Of a stretch of DNA of 64,000 nucleotides, positions 34,798 through 43,726 are shown piece by piece. The notes beneath the pieces were generated by a model. It ran no database searches, was not told where the DNA came from, and was given only the letters and a program-made list of their open reading frames with translations. The position numbers and the translations under genes are program-made. Source of the stretch: Methylopila capsulata (GTDB taxonomy: Bacteria; Pseudomonadota; Alphaproteobacteria; Rhizobiales; Methylopilaceae); the NCBI RefSeq assembly GCF_016907975.1, contig NZ_JAFBCY010000001.1, positions 1 through 64,000 on the forward strand, given 5' to 3'. Each line of letters begins with the position of its first letter. Position 1 is the first letter of the stretch.

Positions 34798-35985
34798 ATG
34801 ACCGTTCCCGATCGCCGCCCGGCTCTCACCACGCCGTCGCGCCGCGCGCTCGCCGTGCCGCCGTTCCTCGCCATGGAGGTGATGCGCGACGCCCGCGTCC
34901 GCGTCGCGGCGGGCGAAACCATCCGGCATTTGGAGGTGGGCCAGCCCAGCGCCCCCGCGCCGAAGGCCGCGGCCGAGGCCGCCATGCGGATGATCGCCGC
35001 GGGCGACGTCGGCTACACCGAGGCGCTGGGCCGGCCGTCGCTGCGCGCGCGAATCGCCCGCCACTACCGCGAGACCTATGATGTCGCGGTGGCGCCGGAG
35101 CGCGTGGTGGTGACGACGGGGTCCTCCGGCGGATTCGCGCTCGCCTTCCTCGCAGCGTTCGAGCCCGGCGCGCGGGTCGCGATCCCGTCCCCCGGCTACC
35201 CCGCCTACCGCGCCATCCTGACCGCGCTCGACCTCACGCCCGTGGAGCTCGCGACCGGCCCCGCCTCGCGCTGGGCGCTGACGGCGGAGATGGTGGCGGC
35301 GGCGCACGCCGAGCAGCCGCTCGCCGGCGTGCTCGCCATGAGCCCGGCGAACCCGACCGGCGTGATGACGCTCGCGCCTGATCTCGCGGACCTCGCCGAG
35401 ACCTGCCGCAAGCTCGGGATCTGGCTGGTGTCGGACGAGATCTACCACGGCCTAACATACGAGGCGCCGGCCGCCACCGCGCTCGCCTTCGACGACGACG
35501 CCATCGTCGTGAACAGCTTCTCGAAATACTACGCCATGACGGGCTGGCGCATCGGCTGGCTGGTGCTGCCGGAGCGGCTGGTGCGCGTGGTGGAGCCCTT
35601 GGCGCAGAACCTCTTCATCTCCGCGCCGACGCTCAGCCAGGGAGCGGCGGAGGCCGCGCTCGACGACCGGGAGACCTGCGAGGCCTACCGGCAGGCCTAC
35701 GCCGTGAATCGCGCCATGCTGCTGGAGCGGCTGCCGCGCATGGGGCTCGACGAGATCCTGCCGCTCGACGGCGCGTTCTACGCCTATGTGGGCGTCGGTC
35801 GCTTCTCGAACGACAGCACAGCCTTCGCCAAGGCGCTGTTGGCGGAAGCGGGCGTCGCGCTCACCCCCGGCGTGGACTTCGACCGCGAACGCGGCCACGC
35901 CTATGTGCGGATGTCGTTCGCGGGGGCCGAAGCGGAGATCGCCGACGCGCTCGACCGGATCGCGCGCTGGCTGCCAAAGCGCTGA
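34798..35985 (+). CDS. PLP-dependent aminotransferase, class I/II
   Basis: The 395-residue fold-type I enzyme shows the cofactor region VVTTGSSGGFALAFLAAFEPG, the AMSPANPTGVM block with the ring-binding Asn, VSDEIYHGLTYEA with the Asp that pairs with the pyridine nitrogen, and the Schiff-base Lys in NSFSKYYAMTGWRIGW. The C-terminal YVRMSFAGAE holds the carboxylate-binding Arg. It resembles aspartate-type subfamily I-gamma enzymes, but the amino donor cannot be fixed. The start at 34798 lacks a strong ribosome-binding site. It diverges from the M48 gene across a 140-base gap with TGACCC repeats. Confidence 0.88.
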   Translation: MTVPDRRPALTTPSRRALAVPPFLAMEVMRDARVRVAAGETIRHLEVGQPSAPAPKAAAEAAMRMIAAGDVGYTEALGRPSLRARIARHYRETYDVAVAPERVVVTTGSSGGFALAFLAAFEPGARVAIPSPGYPAYRAILTALDLTPVELATGPASRWALTAEMVAAAHAEQPLAGVLAMSPANPTGVMTLAPDLADLAETCRKLGIWLVSDEIYHGLTYEAPAATALAFDDDAIVVNSFSKYYAMTGWRIGWLVLPERLVRVVEPLAQNLFISAPTLSQGAAEAALDDRETCEAYRQAYAVNRAMLLERLPRMGLDEILPLDGAFYAYVGVGRFSNDSTAFAKALLAEAGVALTPGVDFDRERGHAYVRMSFAGAEAEIADALDRIARWLPKR

Positions 35986-36013
35986 GGCGATTCCGTCGGA
36001 AGCGGCGTCGGCC

Positions 36014-37285
36014 CTAACGCGTGATCGGCCCGTCGAGCGGGGCAAGGGCCGACGCTCTGGGCGCCGCTACGGCGGCGGCCCGCCGGGCCTGGATGACCGA
36101 GCGGGCGAGAGCCCGGAGGTCGGGGCAGGGCGTCGAGCCCGCACCGGCGAACAGATGGCGGTCGAGCGCCGCCAGTCCCTCGCGCACCTCGGGCGCTGTT
36201 CGCCACGGCCCCGGCTCATGCCGGGCGAGCGCCGTCACGGCGGCTCGGAAGGCTGACGGATCGCTCTGCCGCGCCGCGCGCTTCATGGCGCGCGCCTCGT
36301 GCGGAAGCCGCGTGGGCAGACGTAGCGTCTCGCGGCCGACGCCGAGCAGCATCACGACGAGGCCCGCAAGAAAAGCCGCGCCGCCGGCGCCGGCGAGCAG
36401 GGCGACCGTCGGCCTCTCCGGTGGAGGTGGGGGCGCCGCGTCGGTCACGTTGGCGGCGGCCCAGGCCATACGGCGGGCGGGAATGACGGCTTCGCGCATC
36501 GTGCGGGCGCCGGTGTCGAACCATTGGAACCGTATTTCCTGCACCGTCGCGGGATAGGCCGTGATCGGCCGCATCTCCCAGCTGTAGCTCGCACGTGAAA
36601 CCGGGCCCTTCGCGGTGATCTTGGTTTCCCGCGTCTCCGGCCCGCGGAAGCTGATGATGCCCGAGGAGGTCATCAGCGGGGTGGGCGGCAGCGCGTCGGC
36701 GGGCACGCCCTCGGCGAGGATCGTCACCGTGCGCTTGGCGGTGACGCCGCGCGGCACCCGCTCGGGGTCGATCGACCAGTCGTCGAGCACCTCGACCTTG
36801 CCCGCCGGCAGCCACCAGAACTTCTGGTCGTCGGGCCCGCGCGGCCCCTGCCACTCCGCCACGTCGAGCGTGATCGGCTTCGACTTCACCTCGATCTCGC
36901 GCTGCCGCGCGCCGTCCACCACGGTCAGCTTGTGGACGAACGGCTCGATCACGAGCGGGCCGCTCTTCTCGGGGTAGATCGCGATCGTCCGCTCGAACAG
37001 GCGCTTGGTGTAGCCGTCGTCCTCGATGACGGAGACCGCGTCCTTGCCCAGTTCCTGCCAGGCGAAGTTGGTGAGCGGCGGCTGGATCAGCTTCTCCCGG
37101 TTCACCAGCGGCCGGTAGACCCCGCGGATCCGCAGCAGCACCAGCTCGCGCGGATAGGGCGCCGCCGTGTTGAGCGGCGTGACCTCCAGCCGCACGTCGT
37201 CGAACTCGGACGGGTCCGCGAGCGCCGCTCCGGGACGGAGCGCGATCAAGGCGAGGAGCGCGAAGGCGGCGAGGAGGGGGCGCAT
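36014..37285 (-). CDS. BatD-like exported protein of a MoxR/Bat operon
   Basis: The 423-residue protein has a signal peptide (MRPLLAAFALLALIALRPGA), a long beta-rich periplasmic part and a single membrane anchor around VALLAGAGGAAFLAGLVVML, followed by a cytosolic tail. The layout and operon position match BatD/oxygen-tolerance proteins, although sequence conservation in that family is low. Its ATG shares the A of the upstream TGA stop, so it is translated together with the TPR gene. It is the last gene of the seven-gene operon. Confidence 0.72.
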   Translation of the reverse strand: MRPLLAAFALLALIALRPGAALADPSEFDDVRLEVTPLNTAAPYPRELVLLRIRGVYRPLVNREKLIQPPLTNFAWQELGKDAVSVIEDDGYTKRLFERTIAIYPEKSGPLVIEPFVHKLTVVDGARQREIEVKSKPITLDVAEWQGPRGPDDQKFWWLPAGKVEVLDDWSIDPERVPRGVTAKRTVTILAEGVPADALPPTPLMTSSGIISFRGPETRETKITAKGPVSRASYSWEMRPITAYPATVQEIRFQWFDTGARTMREAVIPARRMAWAAANVTDAAPPPPPERPTVALLAGAGGAAFLAGLVVMLLGVGRETLRLPTRLPHEARAMKRAARQSDPSAFRAAVTALARHEPGPWRTAPEVREGLAALDRHLFAGAGSTPCPDLRALARSVIQARRAAAVAAPRASALAPLDGPITR

Positions 37286-38121
37286 CACCATTGCTCCGTT
37301 CCGCTGGGCGCCGCGAGACCGCGTTCGGCCCGGCGGGCGCGTTCGGCGGCGAGCCTCAGCCTGAGGTAGCGGCCGGGATCGTCCGGCACGGTCTCCAGCC
37401 ACTGGCGGGAGGCGCTCACCGCCTGCTGCTGGTAGCTCTTCTGCAGGCGGAGCGACGGCTGCTCCATCTGCTTCGCGACGCTCGCCTGTTCGGAGCCGGT
37501 GCGGCCGCCGCCCTCCGCCGCGCCGATCGAGCCGCGCGCCGCGCCGCGCCCTGAATCGATACGGGTCTGCTCGGCGCGGCCCACCCGCGCCACCTGGCTG
37601 CCGCCGGGCGTCGAGGCTTCGCGGCCGGAGTCGCGGTCGCCGGCCATGCCGTCGCCGGTAGAGTTGACGTCGTTCTCGGCGTCGGTCGGCGCCTCGCCGC
37701 CGCGCTTCTGCTTGGCGGCGTTGGCGTTGGCGGCGTTGCGGGCGTCGCGCTTCTGATCTTCCTGCTTCGCGCGCAGGGCTTCGACGATCGCGAGGTTGTA
37801 GCGCGCGTCCTCGTCGTTGGGATCGAACATCAGCGCCTCGTTCAGCGCCGTTTCCGCCTCCTTCAGCCGGCCCGCCTTGGCGAGCGCAGTGCCGAAATCG
37901 TAGTGCGCGCTGCGAAAGGTCTCGCCCTGAAACAGTTCCGCGGCCTCGGCGTAACGCCCCTGCGCGTAGTAGATCGCCGCCCGCCAGGCCGGCCCGTCCA
38001 GCGTCATGCCGGCAAGCGTGGGAAGCCCCGCATGGTAGAGCGCGCGGCCGATCCTTTCCCGCGGGTCGGTGGCGACGATCGCGACCAGGATCAGCGCGAG
38101 CACGGCGACGATGCGCGTCAT
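37285..38121 (-). CDS. TPR protein of a MoxR/Bat operon
   Basis: The 278-residue protein starts with a hydrophobic anchor (VAVLALILVAIVATD) and continues with about two TPR units, seen in IYYAQGRYAEAAELFQGETF and FGTALAKAGRLKEAETALNE. A low-complexity Gly/Asp/Arg/Gln-rich region fills the second half, and the C-terminus is helical. Position and domain content match BatB/BatC/BatE-type TPR proteins or the C-terminal part of VWA-TPR fusions. It overlaps both neighbours by 1-4 bases. It probably helps assemble a periplasm-facing complex with the two VWA proteins. Confidence 0.75.
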   Translation of the reverse strand: MTRIVAVLALILVAIVATDPRERIGRALYHAGLPTLAGMTLDGPAWRAAIYYAQGRYAEAAELFQGETFRSAHYDFGTALAKAGRLKEAETALNEALMFDPNDEDARYNLAIVEALRAKQEDQKRDARNAANANAAKQKRGGEAPTDAENDVNSTGDGMAGDRDSGREASTPGGSQVARVGRAEQTRIDSGRGAARGSIGAAEGGGRTGSEQASVAKQMEQPSLRLQKSYQQQAVSASRQWLETVPDDPGRYLRLRLAAERARRAERGLAAPSGTEQW

Positions 38122-39047
38122 CCGCCCCTCCGGAAAATCAGCAAAAGAGGCGCCGCGGCGAACAGCAGCAGCGCGCGGCCGAAATCGAGCCAGGCGAGAG
38201 AGGCGTAGGGGCTGGGCCCCAGCCGCCCGGCGGTCGACCGCTGCACCTCGGCGTAGACCGCGTCCGGCGCGCCGACGGTCGCGAAGGCGCCTCCGCCGAG
38301 CGCGGCGAGAGCCTCCAGCTCCGGCCGGCCGGTCTCCATCGCCCGCTTCGGCGTCGCGGTCGCCGAGGTGACGTACAGGGCGCTCACCCGATGCCCGTCG
38401 GCGACGAGGGAGCGCGTCTCGTTCTGCGCGCCTTCGTCGAGCCCGCCTCCGTCGCTGATCAGCACCACGTCGCCGCCGACGACGCCGGAATCGCGCAGCG
38501 TGCGGTGGGCGAGCGCCAGCGCCCGCGACGGCGCGCTGCCGACGTCGGGAACGGTCTGGGCGTCGAGCGCGGCGAGCGTCGTCTCAATGGTGCGGCGGTC
38601 GGTGGTGGGCGGGTTCGCGAGATAGGCGTCGCCAGCGAACACCAGCACCGAGACCTGGCGCGACCCTGCCGCCTGCGCCGCGCCCAGCGCTGCGATCTTG
38701 GCGTCCTGGAATTCGCCGCTGTCGGCGACCGAACGGGAGACGTCGACCGCGACGATCGCGGCGTCGAGGTTGCGGAAGTTCTGCACGCCCGGCCGCTCGA
38801 TCGCCGGCCCGACGAGGGCGAGCGCGATGAGGGCCGCCGCGAGCGCGGCCAGCAGCCCGCTCCGGCCGCGGCCGGCCACGACGACGCCGCGCCGGGCGAG
38901 GGCGTCGAACAGGTGCGGGTCGATCGCGCGGCGCCAATCGCCGACGCCGCCCGCGCGGCGCACGGCGACGAAGGCGAGCGCGAGCGAGGCGGGGATCGCC
39001 AGCAGCCAGAGCGGCCGGAGCAGGCCGAACCCATCCAGCTCGATCAT
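38118..39047 (-). CDS. VWA-domain membrane protein, second of two (BatB-like)
   Basis: The 309-residue protein has two N-terminal membrane segments (around PLWLLAIPASLALAF and LLAALAAALIALALVGPA), a von Willebrand A domain and a C-terminal anchor (FGRALLLFAAAPLLLIF). The metal-ion site D-V-S-R-S matches the MIDAS pattern DxSxS, and VVLISDGGGLDEG supplies the later Asp. The ATG overlaps the preceding VWA gene as ATGA. Two VWA proteins in series is the standard Bat arrangement. Confidence 0.85.
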   Translation of the reverse strand: MIELDGFGLLRPLWLLAIPASLALAFVAVRRAGGVGDWRRAIDPHLFDALARRGVVVAGRGRSGLLAALAAALIALALVGPAIERPGVQNFRNLDAAIVAVDVSRSVADSGEFQDAKIAALGAAQAAGSRQVSVLVFAGDAYLANPPTTDRRTIETTLAALDAQTVPDVGSAPSRALALAHRTLRDSGVVGGDVVLISDGGGLDEGAQNETRSLVADGHRVSALYVTSATATPKRAMETGRPELEALAALGGGAFATVGAPDAVYAEVQRSTAGRLGPSPYASLAWLDFGRALLLFAAAPLLLIFRRGG

Positions 39048-40003
39048 GAGAAGCGCCTCCCGCCGATCGCGGTGGCGGCCGCGGCGACGAGGGCGAGCCC
39101 CGCGGGCCACGGCCAGAGCTCGCGCCAGGCGTTGGCCGGGGGCGCCAGCGTGCGCGTCGGCTCGATCTCGTCGATGGAGTTGATCGCCGCCTGGAGGTCT
39201 TCGGTGGTCCGCACCCGGAAGAACTGGCCGCCGCTGGCGTCGGCGATCGCCTTCAGCGTCTCGGCGTCGACCACGTCCGGGTCGTAGCCGGTGATCTCGG
39301 TGGTGTCGCGGGGCCCCATGGCGATGGTGTGGACGCGCACGCCAAGCTCCTTCGCCAGCCGCGCGACGTCTTTCGGCGTCGCGGCGCCGGCGTTGTTCGC
39401 GCCGTCGGAGAGCAGCACGACGACGCGGCTCTTGCCCGGCGCGTCGGCCAGCCGGCGCAGCGCGAGGCCGAGGCCCTCGCCGATGGCGGTGGAGCGGCCG
39501 ACCAGTCCGATCGCGACGGAGTCGAGCGCCTGCGCCACCGCCTCAACGTCGTAGCTCGGCTCCGCCGCCACATAGGCCCGGTCGGCGAAGGCCGCGAGGC
39601 CCACGCGGTCGCCGGCCCGGCGGCGGACGAAGTCCGAGCCGATCTTGCGGACGACGTCGAGCCGTCGGCGCGTGGCGCCGTCCATCGAGAAGTCGGTGCG
39701 CTCCATGCTGCCGGAGAGGTCGAGCGCCAGGAACAGGTCGCGTCCGGTGGTCGGCAGCGCCTGCACGGGCAATACGATCTGGGGGCCGGCAAGCGCCGCG
39801 ACGAGCGCGACCCAGGCGACCCAGGCGAAGATCTTGCGGCCGCCGGTGGCGGAGGCCGTGGTCGGCGCCTCTTCCCCGGAGCCGACGATCGTGCCGGGCA
39901 CCTTGATCGCCCCGCCGGATCGCCGATCGGCGCGGGCGAAGCGCAGCACCAGGAAGGGCAGCGGCAGCAGCAGGAAGGCGAGGGGCGTCGCGAAGGTCCA
40001 CAT
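39044..40003 (-). CDS. VWA-domain membrane protein, first of two (BatA-like)
   Basis: The 319-residue protein begins with a membrane segment (TPLAFLLLPLPFLVLRFA) and a second around WVAWVALVAALAGPQIVL. The VWA domain carries a complete MIDAS: L-D-L-S-G-S-M, a Thr in GRSTAIGEGLG and LLSDGANNAG. A C-terminal helix anchors it. It is followed by the second VWA gene with a 4-base overlap and preceded by a DUF4381 gene 4 bases away. In methylotrophs, similar proteins (MxaC, MxaL) act in assembly of methanol dehydrogenase, but no methanol dehydrogenase gene is present here. Confidence 0.87.
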   Translation of the reverse strand: MWTFATPLAFLLLPLPFLVLRFARADRRSGGAIKVPGTIVGSGEEAPTTASATGGRKIFAWVAWVALVAALAGPQIVLPVQALPTTGRDLFLALDLSGSMERTDFSMDGATRRRLDVVRKIGSDFVRRRAGDRVGLAAFADRAYVAAEPSYDVEAVAQALDSVAIGLVGRSTAIGEGLGLALRRLADAPGKSRVVVLLSDGANNAGAATPKDVARLAKELGVRVHTIAMGPRDTTEITGYDPDVVDAETLKAIADASGGQFFRVRTTEDLQAAINSIDEIEPTRTLAPPANAWRELWPWPAGLALVAAAATAIGGRRFS

Positions 40004-40007
40004 GGCG

Positions 40008-40463
40008 TCAGCGGCCCACCTTGGCGACGGCCGCATCCAATTCGCGGTCGAGCGCCGGGTCGTCGGGCAGCTCGCGGGCGTAGAGCCCGTCCACCAGCAC
40101 GCGGCCGGACCGCCGCTCGAACAGGTCGACGCCAAGCGTCCGGTCCAGCGTCGCGGCCCAGGCCGGGCCTGTCGCGCGCGCGGCGTCCTCGCCTTCGACG
40201 GTGCGGACGATCCGGCGGAGCAGCGCCGCCTGGGCGGCGCGCCGCTCCGCCACGGGGAGCGACTTCGCCGCGGCGAGCTCCGCGAGGGCCGCGGCCCGCA
40301 ACGAGGGCTTCTTCGGTCGCCGGACGAGCCGCAGCAGCAGCGCGGCCAGCAGCGCCGCGGCGAGCCCTATCGCGACCGCGAAGCCGATGTCCGCCCAGAA
40401 CCAGGTCTCCATCGGCGGGAGGCGGATGCCGCGCAGGTTCGCGAGTTCGTCAGCGGGCGGCAT
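40008..40463 (-). CDS. DUF4381 membrane protein of a MoxR/Bat operon
   Basis: The 151-residue protein begins MPPADELANLRGIRLPP, has one membrane helix (IGFAVAIGLAAALLAALLLR) and a cytosolic domain with RRIVRTVEGEDAAR and WAATLDRTLG. These match DUF4381, which typically lies between DUF58 and VWA genes. The ATG at 40463 lies inside the end of the DUF58 gene (14-base overlap). Its molecular role is unknown beyond its constant association with MoxR/VWA operons. Confidence 0.8.
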   Translation of the reverse strand: MPPADELANLRGIRLPPMETWFWADIGFAVAIGLAAALLAALLLRLVRRPKKPSLRAAALAELAAAKSLPVAERRAAQAALLRRIVRTVEGEDAARATGPAWAATLDRTLGVDLFERRSGRVLVDGLYARELPDDPALDRELDAAVAKVGR

Positions 40464-41352
40464 CGAGGCGCTCCAGCAGCGGGGCGACGCGTTCGGCGCC
40501 AAGGTCCGAGTCGATCGGGAAGACCGGCACGCCGAGCGCGTTCAGCCGCTCCACCCGCGGGTCGGGTCCCACCGGGCGCTCGTCGCGGCCGGAGAGCCAG
40601 CCGCTGCGCCCCTCGCGGGTGAGGAAGGCATAGACGCCCTTCGGCGCGCGGGTCTCGAACGCGTCGGCGATCAGCAGCACGCTGACAGAAACCCGCGACA
40701 TGGCGGCCTTCACCACCTCGTCGAAACGCGGACCGGGAACGTCCAGGCCGCTCGCGAGCACGAGGTGGCCGCCGCGGGGCAGGGCCCCGACCGCGGTCTC
40801 GATCAGCGCGTCGAGCGGGGGATCGGCCCGGTCGGACTGCTTGAGGGCGCGCGCGTGGGCGCGGGCCATCACGCCGACCATGCCGGTCATGGCGCGCTCG
40901 CCGCCCTTCGGCCGCACGAAATCCGGCTCGCCGTCGGCCGTCGCGGCGAGCAGCCCGATGCGCCCGCCTTCGCCGGACGCGCGCCAGCCGACGAGCGTCA
41001 GGGCTTCCGCGGCCGCCACCGAGCGGAAGGCGCGCTTGGTGCCGAACAGCATCGACGGACGGAAATCCGCGACCAGCAGCACGGCCCGCTCGCGCTCGTC
41101 GCGAAACGTCCTGACGTGCGGCACGCCGGTGCGGGCGGTCGAGTTTCGGTCGATGTGGCGGATGTCGTCGCCGTCGGCCCACAGGCGGACATCGTCGATC
41201 TCGCTGCCGCGGCCGCGACGGCGGGTGACGATCCCGCCGGGGCGCGCCGCGAGCCTCGTGGCGCGCGACGGCGCCGCGCGGCGCGTGAGATGGCGCAGGC
41301 CAAGCAGGGCCGCAGCGTCGAGATCGACGCCGGGAACAGGGAGCGCGTCCAT
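40450..41352 (-). CDS. DUF58 protein of a MoxR/Bat operon
   Basis: The 300-residue protein contains the DUF58 signature GRGSEIDDVRLWADGDDIRHIDRNSTARTG, in parts: E-I-D-D-V-R and D-D-I-R-H-I-D-R-N, followed by a VWA-like fold (VLLVADFRPSM). No membrane segment is present, in contrast to longer DUF58 proteins. It starts 16 bases after the MoxR stop. MxaS of methanol-dehydrogenase clusters belongs to the same family. The presumed role is as adaptor between MoxR and the VWA proteins. Confidence 0.87.
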   Translation of the reverse strand: MDALPVPGVDLDAAALLGLRHLTRRAAPSRATRLAARPGGIVTRRRGRGSEIDDVRLWADGDDIRHIDRNSTARTGVPHVRTFRDERERAVLLVADFRPSMLFGTKRAFRSVAAAEALTLVGWRASGEGGRIGLLAATADGEPDFVRPKGGERAMTGMVGVMARAHARALKQSDRADPPLDALIETAVGALPRGGHLVLASGLDVPGPRFDEVVKAAMSRVSVSVLLIADAFETRAPKGVYAFLTREGRSGWLSGRDERPVGPDPRVERLNALGVPVFPIDSDLGAERVAPLLERLDAAR

Positions 41353-41368
41353 GGCCGGTCTCGCCCCG

Positions 41369-42373
41369 TTAGAGCGGTCGCACCGCGTCGAGCAGCGGCG
41401 CGACGAGGTCGCGCGCCGTGCGCCCGTCCGCCGCGGCCCGCCAGGTCAGGACCAGACGGTGCGCGAGCGTGTCGGCGGCGAGCTCCGCGACGTCGTCCGG
41501 CGTGGCGTGGTCGCGGCCGTGGAGATAGGCGCGCGCCTTGGCCGCCGCGGCGAGCGACAGCGTGCCGCGCGGCGAGACCGGGTACTCGATGGCCCGCCTC
41601 ACCTCAGGCGCCGAGTCGGCGTCGCGCGTCGCGGTCACGATCCGGACGATGTAGTCCTTCAGCGCCGGCGCGAGATGGACGTTGGCCACGTCGCGTCGCG
41701 CGCGTCGGACCTCGTCCGCCGAGAGACGCAACGGCATGGCGTCTTCGCCCGAAACCTGCTCGCGCTCGACCAGGTCGAGAATGCGCCGCTCGGACGCCGC
41801 GTCCGGCAGGCCGACGACCACATGCAGCAGGAAGCGGTCGAGCTGCGCCTCGGGCAGCGGGAAGGTGCCCTCGTGCTCGATCGGGTTCTGGGTCGCGACC
41901 ACCATGAACGGATCGGGCAGCGCATGAGTGTTCGCGCCGGCCGTGACCTGCCGCTCCGCCATCGCCTCGAGCAGCGCGGACTGCACCTTCGGGGGAGCGC
42001 GGTTGATCTCGTCGACCAGCACCAGCGAATGGAACAGCGGCCCCGCGAGGAACTCGAACTTGCCCTCGTCCGGCCGCCACACGGTCGTGCCGGTCAGGTC
42101 GGCGGGCATCAGGTCCGGCGTGCATTGGATGCGCGCGAAGGTGGCGTCGAGGCCCGCCGAAAGCCGCTTCACGGCGCGCGTCTTGGCGAGGCCGGGCGCG
42201 CCCTCCACCAGCACATGGCCGCCGGTGAGAAGGCCGATCAGCAACCGCTCGATCAGAACGCCCGCGCCGATGAGCCCATGCTCCAGACCGGCCTGCAGTT
42301 CGCTGACGCGCGCCTGGAGCGTGGCGTCGGTCGCAGGCTGCTGGCCGCGGATCGTCGTGTCCTGCACGTTCAT
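41369..42373 (-). CDS. MoxR-family AAA+ ATPase
   Basis: The 334-residue protein is a MoxR-type chaperone ATPase. Walker A reads LVEGAPGLAKTRAVK, Walker B LVLVDEINRAPPKVQSALLEAM, sensor 1 VVATQNPIEHEGTFPLPEAQLDRF; the C-terminal lid contains ASPRGTLSLAAAAKARA-like residues (V-S-P-R-G-T-L). ATG 42373 gives the normal length. It is the first gene of a leftward seven-gene operon and is separated from divergent gnd by 277 bases. MoxR proteins remodel or load cofactors onto partner complexes with VWA proteins; the client here is unknown. Confidence 0.93.
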   Translation of the reverse strand: MNVQDTTIRGQQPATDATLQARVSELQAGLEHGLIGAGVLIERLLIGLLTGGHVLVEGAPGLAKTRAVKRLSAGLDATFARIQCTPDLMPADLTGTTVWRPDEGKFEFLAGPLFHSLVLVDEINRAPPKVQSALLEAMAERQVTAGANTHALPDPFMVVATQNPIEHEGTFPLPEAQLDRFLLHVVVGLPDAASERRILDLVEREQVSGEDAMPLRLSADEVRRARRDVANVHLAPALKDYIVRIVTATRDADSAPEVRRAIEYPVSPRGTLSLAAAAKARAYLHGRDHATPDDVAELAADTLAHRLVLTWRAAADGRTARDLVAPLLDAVRPL

Positions 42374-42650
42374 GAACGGGGCGCCTGACGCGCGCGAAAG
42401 CGCTCGCCCATCAAATGAGCCGACGGCATGAATCCTCCGATGTCGCTTATTATTTTGATTACTTATTGCTGGTGTGATCTCGCCCCGTCTACGCGTCGCC
42501 GTCAATCCCGGACCTCCGTCTTAGACCGAGCCTCGGCGTCGCATGGCGGCCATGCCGCTTGCCTCTTGGCGTCTGCTGCGAAGGGATTATGTCGCCATTC
42601 GTCGCCGGGCCCGTCCGCGGGCCTCCTTCGGACGGACGCAGGATCGCAAT

Positions 42651-43652
42651 ATGAACATCGGAGTGGTCGGCCTCGGCCGCATGGGCGGAAACATCGCACG
42701 ACGATTGATGGACGCCGGCCATAACTGCGTGGTGCACGACGTCGACGCAAAAGCGGTCGACGCGCTGGCGGGCGAGGGCGCGACGCCGGCCCATTCGCTC
42801 GACGAACTCGTCGCCGCGCTGTCCGCGCCGCGGGCCGTCTGGGTGATGCTGCCGGAGGGCAAGATCACAGAGGACGCCATCGCGGCCCTGGCGGGCAAGC
42901 TCGCGGCGGACGACGTGATCATCGACGGCGGCAACACCTTCTACAAAGATGACGTCCGCCGCGGCGCGGATCTGAGTTCCATGGGCCTGCACTATGTCGA
43001 CGTCGGCACCTCAGGCGGCGTCTGGGGCCGCGAGCGCGGCTACTGCCTGATGATCGGCGGCGAAACCGCCGTGGTCGAGCGGCTGGATCCGATCTTCAAG
43101 GCGCTCGCGCCGGGCGCCGGCGACATCCCGGTCACGCCGAAACGCGAGGGCCGCGACCCCCGCGTCGCCGAAGGGTACATGCACTGCGGGCCGGCGGGCT
43201 CGGGGCACTTCGTCAAGATGATCCACAACGGCATCGAGTATGGCCTGATGCAGGCCTACGCCGAGGGCTTCGACATCATCAAGAACCGCGGCTCGAAGGA
43301 GCTCCCTGAGGACCGGCGATTCGACATCGACGTCGCCGACGTCGCCGAGGTCTGGCGGCGCGGCAGCGTGGTGTCGTCGTGGCTGCTGGACCTGACGGCG
43401 GCGGCCCTCGCGGGCGACCCCGGGCTGGACGGTTTCGAGGGCCGGGTCGCCGATTCGGGGGAGGGTCGCTGGACGATCGAGGCCGCGATCGAGGAGGCGG
43501 TTCCGGCCGACGTGCTGGCCGCCGCCCTGTTCGCGCGCTTCCGCTCGCGCACTGACCATCCGTTCTCCGACCGCCTGCTCTCCGCGATGCGGTTCCAGTT
43601 CGGCGGCCACAAGGAAGCGGCCGGGCCTGAGACGAAGCAGTCAAAGACCTGA
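42651..43652 (+). CDS. gnd: 6-phosphogluconate dehydrogenase (decarboxylating), short type
   Basis: This oxidative pentose-phosphate enzyme converts 6-phosphogluconate to ribulose 5-phosphate and CO2. The 333-residue protein is the short form seen in many bacteria. Motifs are the Rossmann [29 protein letters not shown], the substrate loop [10 protein letters not shown] and the catalytic [21 protein letters not shown] with the active Lys and Asn. ATG 42651 follows CAGGA and fits the Rossmann start. A 7-bp inverted repeat (CCGTCCG at 42611 with CGGACGG at 42629) lies in its leader. Its product feeds the rpe/prk genes found further right. Confidence 0.92.
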   Translation: MNIGVVGLGRMGGNIARRLMDAGHNCVVHDVDAKAVDALAGEGATPAHSLDELVAALSAPRAVWVMLPEGKITEDAIAALAGKLAADDVIIDGGNTFYKDDVRRGADLSSMGLHYVDVGTSGGVWGRERGYCLMIGGETAVVERLDPIFKALAPGAGDIPVTPKREGRDPRVAEGYMHCGPAGSGHFVKMIHNGIEYGLMQAYAEGFDIIKNRGSKELPEDRRFDIDVADVAEVWRRGSVVSSWLLDLTAAALAGDPGLDGFEGRVADSGEGRWTIEAAIEEAVPADVLAAALFARFRSRTDHPFSDRLLSAMRFQFGGHKEAAGPETKQSKT

Positions 43653-43726
43653 GGCGGCGGTGCGCCGCTGGTTCTCGGCTCCCAAGCCAGGCGCCGGGGA
43701 CGGCGTGCTCCCCTGCTTCGCCGTTT

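Noticed and set aside
36014..42373. Naming the MoxR/VWA operon mxaRSACKL
   Set aside because: Gene order and proteins fit the general Bat operon (DUF4381, TPR, BatD-like) and no mxaF, mxaJ, mxaG or mxaI lies beside it.
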